Assembly (NCBI RefSeq): GCF_902635505.1
Contig: NC_045430.1
Location: 2,172,677-2,236,676 of the forward strand
Origin: Sarcophilus harrisii
Lineage: Eukaryota > Chordata > Mammalia > Dasyuromorphia > Dasyuridae
Direction: 5' to 3'
DNA length: 64,000 nt
Each line of letters begins with the position of its first letter. The first letter of the stretch is position 1. The notes under the pieces were generated by a model, which saw nothing but the letters and a program-made list of their open reading frames with translations, was not told the origin of the DNA and did no database searches. The position numbers were made by a program, and so were the translations under genes. This document shows positions 11,476 to 21,889 of this stretch, piece after piece.

Positions 11476-13509
11476 CTGTAATCTTTGTACTCTTCGCTAG
11501 CACAGTGTGGATTATTTCTATTTGTGTGTTTGACTTGTCACGTCCCTTTACAGTGTTCTTGTATTTGTGTATAGTGTATACTTGTTAGTTAAAAGGTGCT
11601 ATTATCTTTGAGTGTTCACCTTTAAAATGGGAGAGATGTGTGGTAAAGGCAAAAGGGAGGTTGAGGCAGTAACTCTCAACTCACCTTCAGAACAAACATG
11701 TGCCTTTAAAATATATAAGAAATATGGTTCTGATTGTCCTTCATATTGCCAGGATACAACCCTGCTAGAATAGGTGATTCCTGCCAGAAATGGCAGCAGG
11801 TGTTCTCAAACAGACCCAAGTTTGGGGCAGGAGTTGTCCAGGTTCCCTTATGGATGCCAGGCTTGGGTGAGAATGACAAAGAAGAAATTTTTTTATTGGG
11901 GCCACAAATTAGGATCTACTGCTAACTGTTTCAGGAACGGAAGGGAGGATATGCCGGGTCATTGCAGCAAATCCAGACCACCTCTTTGCTGGTCTCCTTG
12001 GGCAACCTTAATGAGACCAAATTAGAGTATTGAAGAGACTGAAGAATAAGGAAATTCAACCTCTTGAATGAGACAGCAATAACAAAGGCCTCTTTTTTTT
12101 TTTTACTGAAGTGAAAAGTGAGGATGAGACTTCAGACCATGACTGTATAATTTAATCTGGGTGCCTTGCCTTCTCCCTGGGAGGATCTGAAGGAAATCCC
12201 CTTAGAGGGAGCACACTTTGACTGGTATACTGATGGATCAGAAATGAGGACTGCCACAGAAGTGGGGGAAGCTTCATCAAGTACCTGATGCCCAATCAAC
12301 ACAACAAGTGAAACTGGAGGCAATTAGGAATTGTCAATTAGGAAAAGGAAAAAGGATTACTATTGATAGAAGGTGGACATTTGGGATGGCGCAGGACTTT
12401 GCTTTGTTATGGAAACATTGTGGCTTCCTTACATCCCCAGGACGGCCATCAAAAATCAAACGCAGGTGTCTCATCTGTTAAATGGTTTTTTGCTTCCCCA
12501 GGGCATAGCAATAATTAAAATTCCAAGATACAGTTGAGAAAACAGGGTTCATGCTGTGGAAATGACTTGGCTGACCAAGCAGCTAAAAGAATAGGTAGCT
12601 TTTAACTCCTCAAAGTCCTGAGGGCACAGCTCCTTCAGCAGAAGTCCCTCTGGAACTTTCACTTTTAATATATCCATCTTGCCCAGAGGGCTTGCTTAAG
12701 CCTCTTGGCTGAAGTAAGGAAGAGATAGCTACAGCCCCAAAGAGAAGGCTTATCACAAAGCAAGAAAAGTTTCAAAAGGAGGGATATAAACTTGATGAAA
12801 CTATGGATTGGCTCCAATGGACTCATAAAGTCTCCCTCAGAACTTATCCCTCCCTATGATGAAATACCTTCATTCAGTCAGTCATTGAGGAGCTAACAAG
12901 TTGGTGGAATCAGTCCGAAAATATTGGTGGGGGTGTTTTAATAGGGCTGCTGTGTCCCACCTGCCCCAAGCACAAGGAAGCCAGCTCATATGTAGTTTCC
13001 TCTCCCAATGCATCCTTTGAAATCTGGCAAATGGACTTCCTTTAATTTCCGGCTGCCCGTGGTTACAATATGCTTTGGTTTGTATGTTTTCTCGGCAGGT
13101 GGAAGGGTTCCCCTGTCACACTGCCACTGTCTCTAGGGTAACAAAAATCCTCTTAGAGAAAATCATTCCACTATGGGAGGTTTCCAAAGAAATACTCAGT
13201 ACCCATTCCACAGGAGCTTCATTAGCTAAACTGCTTTTATCCCACTCAATCACTCAGCATCTCCATTGTGTTTATCATCCCCAGTCTTCAGGGATGGTTG
13301 AAAGAGTTAATGGGATGCTTAAAACCTCCCTTACTAAATTCTTTGAAGATCTAGATATTCCCTGGCCCAAAGCCCTTCCTTTAACCCTACTAAGCCTTTA
13401 GACTCAGACCTTTGGGTTCCCATAAGCCCAGTCCCTATGAGATATTAAGAAGATACCCAATGCCACAATATCTGTATGTGGGAAACACAGCACCTAAAGA
13501 GATTTTAAA

Positions 13510-13690
13510 AAAACCCAGAAAAAAGAAGTGAACAGAGCATGTGTTGTTTTACATTCAGTCTCTTTTGTTTTTTCTGGAAGCAGATGGCATTTTCTGTCTA
13601 AAGGCTATTGGGATTGTTTTGAATCTCTGAACCACTGAGAAGAACCGAAGTCTTTCATAGTTGGTCATCGCACATTCTTGCTGGGAAGTA
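13510..13690 (-). mobile_element. L1 3' UTR piece inserted in the ERV
   Basis: Contains GATGGCATTTTCTGTCTAAAG, which also occurs at about 58600 in an L1 3' UTR copy. It separates two integrase-coding parts of the ERV, so it inserted later. Confidence 0.55.
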
Positions 13691-15339
13691 CCATTTCTGA
13701 AGCCCTTCTTGGAGCCACATGGAAAGGTCCCTTTGAAGTCCTGCTCACCAGCTCCACTGCAGCCAAACACAGGGAAAGGGAGTTCTGGATCCACCTGTCA
13801 CATCTTAAAGGATAGTACCACTTACCAGAACTGCAGAAACTACAGGTGACTTAACCTTGAAAATCAAATGGGTCTGACAGGAGTTGACATCTGACATAAA
13901 CAGCTGTTCCTAAGACTCCCAGGATGAGAAGCAGCTGACAGCAGAGGTAGACAGCTTGACCCAAGAAACCAAAGGTGGGCTTAAAGTTTCCAGTCACTCT
14001 ATGAATTAAGTCTTTCCTTTCTTCCTACTGTAATGGTCACCAGGCTTACAGTTTACAAAATGATCATCTTTTTCCTAATCTCCTCACTCTGGTAAACAGG
14101 CACTGAACCATCCACTCAGGAGCCCAATAAAACACTTCTCTAAAATGCTTCATTTAAGTAATTGGGCTTGTTATTCAAGGTCCCAACCCCTTGAAGCTTT
14201 AGCCTTGGCTGCACCTTTAGAATCCCCAGTGGAGGGTTCTATTTTATTGGCCCTTCAAGACAACTTGCTCCAAAACTCCTGAACCCCTCCTGACTGAGAA
14301 GCCGTCCAGTCCCAGTGGACTTCACAGAGCAGTAGCTTATATAAAGGGAGCAGCCAGTGGCCGCTACCATCATTTCAATCTCCCTTCTCACAACACTACC
14401 ACCGAAGTCCCTAGAAAAGAAAATTATGCATGAGAAAAAAAGGTGCACACTAACTAAGAACTAATGGGCTTACTAGCAGGTTTTAGGATCCCTAGCATAT
14501 CAGACCCTTATCCATTATATTCAGGGTCTCTTTAGAAATTCAACTTCCATTCTGCATCCAGGGCATAAACAAGAATGTTAAATCCCATACAATAAAATTT
14601 CACCTTTATTCTGAACTCCACATGGGTTCCTTCCCAGTCATTCCCCCATGATGGAGGCTTGCTTTTCTTCCCACTGCGGCCCTGTTGGCCTCTGTAGAGT
14701 CCCCTCACTGGTACAGACCGCCTTTGACTTGCTATACCCATCTGTCGGGAACTTTTCAGTTTGTCACTATATGAAAAAGCTTGTCACTAACCTCCAAAGA
14801 CAAGCAATGCACTTGCCTCATGGTACTGCCAAAGCACAGGGTGCTAGATATCCTCATGGCAGAGAGAGGAGGGGCCTGTACCATCTTTAGGAAGAAATGT
14901 CGTTTCTGTGTTAACCAGTCCTCTCAAATTAGAGGAAGACCTTAGCGTCGTCAACAAGCAAGCCGAAGATTTATGGACTAGAGGTCAGAACATTCTGAAA
15001 AATGTCTCCCACTTACCTGTCTTTGATCTACGCCCCTGGTTGCCTGAAACCTTTGGCAGCATTCTCCGTTCTGTGCTCCCTGGTCTGATAGTTCTCTTCC
15101 TTATTTTTCTTGCCATCTACTTTAGCATTCACTTTGCAACTTATTTATTTTTACATAAAATCAATGTCTCAAAAGTTCCTCATCAATCTTCAGGGTCATT
15201 CCGACCTTTTGAGCAAAAGGAGAGAATGACCAAAGATTATGATGATTTTCATAATTATCAAGATGATATGTGTGATGAATATACTAATAATTTTGATTTC
15301 TCAGTGCTGCCTCTTCTGCCTTGGTAAGTCAAGGCTGCC

Positions 15340-15765
15340 TTGAAATGATTAATCAGTTATTAACAATGCTCAATGTGGATGTTAAGTGGAGTGAATCAAA
15401 GATTGTAGAACCTGTTCCTGACACAGAACTCTGGGCCTGTCTCCCTACCCGCACGAACTAACAATTCCTATGATGAAATAATCACTTACAGACTATTCTC
15501 ATAGGATTGGCAGACACCCAGATTGTCCTGCGCTCCAGAGCTTGTCATGGGAAAGCAGTGGGGCCCAAAACTGATTGTATTGTAAACCTCTTCCTTCCCA
15601 CTAATGATTTGTGTATAAAATCTCTACCTTTCCTGCAACAGGAAGAGGTCTCCAGCCTAGGAAAACTTCCAGTTTGCAGACTGTTCCTTACTGTGAAAGT
15701 GATTAAACTGCTAGTTGATTGCTAAAATCTGTCTCTGCTTTGTGTAATAGCAGCTATTTTTTAGA
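15340..15765 (+). repeat. Probable 3' LTR of the gammaretrovirus-like ERV
   Basis: Follows the env end directly. It contains a TATA-like TGTATAAAATC near 15611 and a promoter-like layout. The exact TG...CA ends and target-site duplication are not clear, so the limits are approximate. Confidence 0.5.
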
Positions 15766-15771
15766 GATCAA

Positions 15772-16905
15772 AATGGCAAAATTTGATTAGCAAACAAAAG
15801 GTCAAGAACATCAAGGGAATCAAAAAAAAAAAAAAAAAAAGTAAAGGAGGGTGGTCTAGCTGTACCAGACCTAAAAATATATTCTAAAGCTGCAGTCATC
15901 AAAACTATTTGGTAATGACCAAGAAATTGAGTAGTATATCAGTGGAATAAGTTATGAACACTAGATGCCTTTAGGGAATGAATAGAGTAATCTACTGTTT
16001 GATAAACCTATAGACTCCAGCTTCTGGATAAGAATACACTATTTGACAAAAATTGCTGGAAAATGGCAGAAACTAGGAATGGACCAATATCTTGCATCCT
16101 ATGCCAGGATAGAGTCAAAATGAGTTCATGATTTAGACATAAAGGGGGAGACTATAAACAAATTAGTAGAGCAAGGGGATAAAATATGTCAGATCTGAGG
16201 AGAAAGAACGAATTTATGGCCAAAGAAATATTAGAGAACATTATAAAATGCAAAATGGATAGTTTTGATTACATTAAGTTAAAAAGGTTTTGCACAAAAC
16301 AACCAATGTAGCCAAGATTAGAAGGAAAGCAGAAATCTAGGAAACAATTTTTACAGAGAGTGTCTCTGATAAAGGCCTCATTTCACAGATGTGTAGAGCA
16401 CACAGCCAACATTATAAGAATACAAATCATTTCCCAAATGATAAATGTTCAAAGGAAATGAACAGAGTTTCATGAAAAAAACTAGTTTTTAGATTTTCAG
16501 ATGAAGAAATTAAAGTCATCTATAGTCATGTGAAAAATTATTCTAAATCACTATTGATAGGGGCAGTTAGGTGGCTCAGTGGATAGAGAGCACCAGTCCT
16601 GAAGTCAGGAGGATCAGAGTTCAAATCTGATCTCGGATACTTAACACTTCCTAGCTGTGTGACCCACAAGTCATTTAACCCCAATTGCCTCAGGGGAAAA
16701 AATCACTATTGATGAAAGAAATGCAAATTAAGACAACTCTGTGATACCATCTCACACATAGCAGATAGGCTAACATGACTGGAAAAGATAATGATCCAAT
16801 GTGGGAGGAGATGCGGGGAAAACAGGACACAAATGACAAGATCTTCATTGTTAAGGTGTAGTTAGCAGAGGAATTGATAAAAGTGAATCCCTGAGGCAAG
16901 CATGA
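15772..16905 (+). mobile_element. L1 ORF2 C-terminal region, interrupted by a SINE
   Basis: Encodes GGLAVPDLKIYSKAAVIK and later parts of the L1 ORF2 C-terminal region in plus-strand frames. An A-run of 20 lies near 15822. A SINE interrupts it at 16557-16700. Confidence 0.75.
16557..16700 (+). repeat. Marsupial tRNA-derived SINE
   Basis: GGGGCAGTTAGGTGGCTCAG, TGGATAGAGAGCACCAGTCC, through CATTTAACCCCAATTGCCTC and an A-rich end. It is nearly complete and inserted in an L1 fragment. Confidence 0.93.
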
Positions 16906-17224
16906 AGAAGTCACTGATAGAGATCAGTTTAGCTCCATGGTCTCGCCCTCTGGGGAGGTCACTCAGTCTGAAATCCAAGTTATGTCTAACCCCCAAGACT
17001 TATCCTCTGTAAAGGTCTCAAGCAGTTTTGCATTGCTCTGCCCTTTCAGAAATCCCAGTCATGTTCCTGAAGTTAAATTTTCTCTGTAAAATCTATTAAA
17101 TATGGGTTATCCCATGGCTGCTGTCTTCCTTTGCGTCAGTCCATTGTAGCTCTCTGCCCCGTGGTGTCCTTCCCCTTGTCCCATGACATGCAGTATCTCT
17201 CCTAATTCCAGTTTCTCTCTCTTT
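16906..17224 (+). other. Unassigned, possibly LTR-derived
   Basis: CTGTAAAATCTATTAAATATGG followed by a T-rich stretch resembles an LTR polyadenylation region, but no ends or coding parts were found. Confidence 0.25.
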
Positions 17225-18178
17225 TTTCCTCATTTTTTAAAATGAAAGCTTTTTATTTACAAACATATGCATGGGTAATTTTTCTAATATTGACTCTTAC
17301 AAAATCTTCTGTTCTAAATTTTCCCTCTTTCCCTCTACCCCTTCACCTAAATGGCAGGCAATCCAATATATGTTAAATACATATGTTAAATCCAATATAT
17401 GTATTCATATTTATATAGTTATCTTGCTGTACAAGAAAAATCAGATCAAGAAAAAAAAACCTGAGAAAGAAAGCAAAATACAAGCAAACAATAACAAAAA
17501 GAGTGAATACACTGTGTTGTGAACCACACTCAGTTCCCTGGCTCCTCTCTCTGGATGTAGATGGCTCTCTTTATCACAAGATCGTTGGAATTGGTTTGAA
17601 TCATCTCATTGTTGAGGAGAGACACGTCCATCAGAATTGATCATCATATAGTCTTGTTGCCACATATAATGATCTCCTGGTTCTGCTCACTTCACTCAGC
17701 ATCAGTTCCTGTAAGTCTCTCTGGGCCTCTCTAATTTTATCCTGCTGGTTGTTTCTTACAGAACAATAATATTCCATAATATTCATATACCACGATTTAT
17801 TCAGCCATTTCCCAACAGACGGGTATCCACTCAATTTCCAGTTTCTTGCCACTACATAGAGGACTGCCACAAACATTTTTGCACACGTGGGTCCCTTTAA
17901 GATCTCTTTGGGATATGATCTCAGTAGAAACACTGCTGGATCAAAGGGTTTGCACAGTTTGATAACTTTTTGAACATAGTTCAAAATTGCTCTCCAGAAT
18001 AGTTGGATCCATTCATAACTCCAGCAACAATGTATCAGGGTCCCAGTTTTCCCATATCCCCTCCAATATTCGTCATGATAGTTTCCTGTCATTTTAGTCA
18101 ATCTGAGGGGTGTGTAGTGGTATCTCAGAGTTGTCTTAATTTTCATTTCTCTGATCAATAGAATTCCACTGTTTTTCA
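17225..18178 (-). mobile_element. L1 3' end (ORF2 C-terminus and 3' UTR)
   Basis: On the minus strand it encodes the L1 ORF2 C-terminal domain, with MKIKTTLRYHYTPLRLTKM, then IHCCWSYEWIQLFW, FDPAVFLLRSYPKEI and WYMNIMEYYCSVRN. It then runs into the 3' UTR and a poly(T)-side end near 17228. The copy is 5' truncated. Confidence 0.9.
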
Positions 18179-19615
18179 ACTATACTTCTTCTCCTTATAG
18201 CTAACTAACTCTTTTAGGGTACTAAGTCCCTGAAAGGATTTAGCCTGCCAGCTAAGGACATACCCCAACAACCCCCTTTCTACTGGATAATAATCATGTG
18301 TTCCACTGATGAACTTGTCTTTTTTTTTTAATCTTGAGGAGATTTTATTCTTTTTTTTTTTAATATAATTATAACTTTTTATTGACATAACATATGCCTG
18401 GGTAATTTTTTTACAACATTATCCCTCAAACTCCCTTCTGTTTCAATTTTTCCCCTTCCTCCCTCCACCCCCTCCCCCAGCTGGCAAGCAGTCCTATACA
18501 TGTTAAATAGGGTACAGTGTATCCTAGATACAATATATTATGTGCAGAACCGAACAGTTCTCTTGTTGCTCAGGGAGAATTGGATTCAGAAGGTATAAAT
18601 AACCTGGGAAGAAAAACAAAAATGCAAACAGTTTACATTCATTTCCCAGTGTTCTTTCTTTGTGTGTTTCTTTGTATGTTTCTGTCCAGCCTTGATCAAC
18701 TGGTCTTCTCTTCGAATCAGAATACATCCTCACACAGTATCATTGTTGAAGTATATAATGATCTCCTGGTTCTGCTCATTTCACTCAGCATCAGTTCATG
18801 TAATTCTCTCCAAGCCTCTCTGTATTCATCCTGCTGGTCATTTCTTACAGAACAATAATATTCCATAACATTCATATACCACAATTTACCCAACCATTCT
18901 CCAATGGATGGGCATCCATTCGTTTTCCAATTTCTAGCCACTACAAAGAGGGCTGCTACAAACATTTTGGCACATACAGGTCCCTTTCCCTTCTTTAAAA
19001 TCTCTTTGGGATACCGGCCCAGTAGTAGCACTGCTAGATCAAAGGATATGCACAGTTTGATAACTTTTTGGGCAAAATTCCAGATTGCTTTCCAGAATGG
19101 CTGGATTTGGATGAACTTATCTTTCACATGCTCTCCTAACTAAGGATTCTTACAAGGTGCTAAGTCAATTATCTAATTTAGCCTGGTACTTAACAGTTCT
19201 CTAGTTCACTAATGTACTTAGTACTTATTAGAATTCCACAAGATTTACACCTTTAAGAGAGAATATATAAGGAGGAGCTCCCACAAGCCCACTAAGACAC
19301 AAGCCCACTCTCAGAGGCGGAGTCAGATTCATTCCAACTTCCACCTTTGTGCTGGCTGGAGACATTCGGAGGCTGAAACTAGCAGAGATAAAGGACTAGC
19401 AGCAAGAGCTCTCAGAACCAAGGAGAGAGACAGGCTTCTAAGAAAGCTAACGGGGTCCACGGAAGGAGACAATACTTGGAAAGAGAAAATAAAGGATCTG
19501 GATTTTAACTCCTGGCTGCATTTGAGGTGAGTATTACCCTGAACTGAAACTAAGGCTGCTCCCAAGAACCTGCTCCCAGAGAAGATTATAATTTAGAGAA
19601 GAACATTACACCCAA
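18179..19615 (+). mobile_element. ERV LTR fossil split by an L1
   Basis: LTR-like sequence lies at about 18179-18320 and resumes at 19126-19615, with an L1 between. It has a TATA box (19263-19270), AATAAA (19488-19493) and an end in GAACATTACA, the same ending style as the solo LTR at 62 kb (GAACATTATA). Both also share a TTCTCTAGTTCAC stretch. It is probably class II-like. The 5' end is unclear, so it may be incomplete. Confidence 0.5.
18321..19110 (-). mobile_element. L1 3' end inserted into an LTR, with target-site duplication
   Basis: The minus strand encodes the ORF2 C-terminus (IQPFWKAIWNFAQKVIKLC, GCPSIGEWLGKLWYMN), followed by the 3' UTR and a poly(A) tail seen as T-runs at 18321-18362. 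Flanks GATGAACTTGTCTTT (left) and GATGAACTTATCTTT (right) form a target-site duplication of about 15 bp. Confidence 0.85.
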
Positions 19616-19766
19616 CTCTATTAATTTATCATTTCTGGTGTCTATGTACCCCTTCATTTTGTCTGTAACCTATTCCCTTAAATCTACCTTTTGCCAAAGA
19701 GAATGATTATTGTGAATTCTTTACATGACCAAACCACATCATCTATGTCTACATCACCCACATCAC

Positions 19767-20535
19767 TAATGCATTGTGGGGGAGTTGTGAAATGATTTAG
19801 ACATTCTGGAGAACAATTTGGAACTATGCCCAAAGGGTTATCAAACTCTGTGTCAGTGTCAGTACTGGTCTATATCTCAGAGAGATCATAAAGGAGGGAA
19901 AGGAACCCATATGTGCAAAAATATTCGTAGCGCTTTTTTTGTGGTGGCAAAAAAATTTGAAATTGCATGGACGCCCATCAGTTGGAGAACAGATGAACAA
20001 GTTATGGCACATGAATGTAATGGAATATTATCGCTCTATAAGAAATGATGAATAGGTTGTTCAGAAAAGCCTGGAAAGACTTACATGAACTGATGATGAG
20101 TGAAGTGAGCAGAACCAAGACAACCTTATACATAGTAGTAGCAATTTTATGCAATACTCAACTATGATAGACTTAGCTCTTCTCAGCAATATAGCATTCC
20201 AAGACAATTCTAATAGACTTGGGATGGAAAATGCCTTATAAATCCAGATTGAGAACTATGAAGACTAAATGTAAATCAAAGTATATTTTCATTACTTTTT
20301 GTTTCTTTGTTTCTTTCCTTTTTTATGGTTTTTTCCCTTTCGGTCTGATTTTTCTTGTGCAACATGACAAATATGGAAATATGTTTAGCCTCTATCAGAT
20401 TGTTTGCTATCTTGGGGAAGCTCAGGTAGGGGAGAGAAGAAGAAAAAAATGGAACACAAAGAATTATAAAAATGAAAATTGAAAACTATCTTTATGGGTA
20501 TTTGGAAAAATAAAATACTTGAGAATAAAAATTAT
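19767..20535 (+). mobile_element. L1 3' end
   Basis: The plus strand encodes worn ORF2 C-terminal sequence (ELCPKGYQTLC, then EQVMAHECNGIL), followed by a 3' UTR with a TTTTCTTGTGCAACATGACA stretch and a final A-rich segment. Confidence 0.8.
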
Positions 20536-20737
20536 AAACCTTAATTTTAATATACTTTATTGCTTTAAAAAAGTTAACTATCACCTGAGCTTTGAGAGAG
20601 TGCTAAACTTTAAAGTAGAGTCTTGCTCCGTGTTGATGGCTACTGATTGATCAAGGCATGAGTGCTGAAGGTTGTGGAGAAATCTTGAAATAAAATGAAA
20701 ATGACTTTGCAACATCAATTGTCTCTTCCATTCACTT

Positions 20738-21112
20738 GAACTTTTTTTTTAAACAATAGTTTTTTTATTTTCAAAATATATGCAAAGATAGTTTTCAGCA
20801 TTCACCCCTGCAAAACCTGGTGTTCCAATTTTTTTCTCTCTCCCTAGATAGCAAGTAATCAATACATGTTAAACATGCGCAATTCTTCTATACACATTTC
20901 CACAGATATCATGCTGCACAAGAAAAATCAGATCACAAAAGAAAAAAGATGAGGAAACAAAAAGCGATCAAATAATAACAAAAAAGGTGAAAATACAATG
21001 TTGTGATCCATATTCTGTTCCCACAGTCCTCCCTCTGGATGCAGATGGCTTTCTCCATCACAAGCCTATTGGAATTGGCCTGAATCACCTCGCAGTTGAA
21101 AAGATCAAGTAA
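20738..21112 (-). mobile_element. L1 3' UTR fragment
   Basis: Poly(T) followed by TTTATTTTCAAAATATATGC and the AAGAAAAATCAGATCACAAA segment, the reverse of the common L1 3' end. Opposite in orientation to its left neighbour. Confidence 0.8.
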
Positions 21113-21439
21113 TCTTTTTTGAGAGAATCACCAAAATGATACTCAGAGACACAATGGGACCACCCACTGTTAGGAAAATAGTGCTGAAAGACTTGGTCCA
21201 TATAGGCAGTTTCAGGGGCCCAATAGAGAGAAGGGCAGGAGGAAGAGGTGTGCCTGGAGTCTCCTTTCTGTCCCTTCCTTCTCCTCCTTGGCCCTCCTCT
21301 CATCAGCCTGGGACTCCCAGTGGGCTGAACCTTTGTATTCCTGACACCTGGGAGGTCTTAATCAAAGCTATTGACTGACTGTATTTATTAACATTGACTA
21401 GTAAGTAGGCAGTTTCTCCCTAAGAATCAATCTGGAGTC

Positions 21440-21720
21440 CTCACAATCTCCCCCCCACTCCATCTCATCTAATAGGTTGCCCAGGCTGTCCATCTTACCT
21501 CTGCAATCTCTCTCCAAAATGCCCCCTCTGTCTCCTCTGACACTGCTCCCATCCTGGTGCCAGACTATTGCAAAGGAGTGGAGAGGAGGGGGCTGCTTAA
21601 GTGCCTCCCCGATTTAGTTCATCCTCCATTTAGCCACCAAAGTCAATTTCCTAAAGGGTAGGTCTGATCATGTCACTCTCTACTCAATATCCTCCATGGC
21701 TCCCCATTGCCTCAAGTTAT
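21440..21720 (+). repeat. L2 fragment
   Basis: CTGATCATGTCACTCTCTAC and TCCATGGCTCCCCATTGCCT are typical of the L2 3' region on the plus strand. Confidence 0.6.
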
Positions 21721-21889
21721 TAGGGAAACTGCTGTCTGCCTTCCTTTCCCCTTTCCTGTAATACTAGAAGGTTTTTGGTTGTTTTGTCTCTTCTGTTTAG
21801 AATTAGTGTCTGAATTAGGGTTAGCACAGAGATTTCTTTTGCTTCCTCTGTTTTTAAAAGCCAATTATTCTTCAAATCTAATCAAATGA

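Larger units (their letters stand above)
10540..15765 (+). mobile_element. Gammaretrovirus-like endogenous retrovirus fossil, rearranged
   Basis: A broken class I ERV. An inverted internal piece lies at 10540-10790, matching 11750-11985 in the opposite sense. Plus-strand parts then follow in order. RNase H (12200-12600) contains WYTDGS. Integrase (about 12640-13400) contains PQSSG and VERVNGM, and its C-terminal part lies at 13700-13830. Env follows to 15327, with a transmembrane-subunit cysteine motif near 14860-14905 and a membrane anchor (SVLPGLIVLFLIFLAIYF). A probable 3' LTR lies at about 15340-15765. No 5' LTR was recognised, so age cannot be judged from LTR divergence. It has many breaks and is inserted by L1 and SINE pieces, which suggests an old copy. 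Confidence 0.8.

Noticed and set aside
14908-15327. Open frame with a transmembrane segment as a possible host membrane gene
   Set aside because: It directly follows an env cysteine motif and precedes an LTR-like region, so it is part of the ERV fossil.
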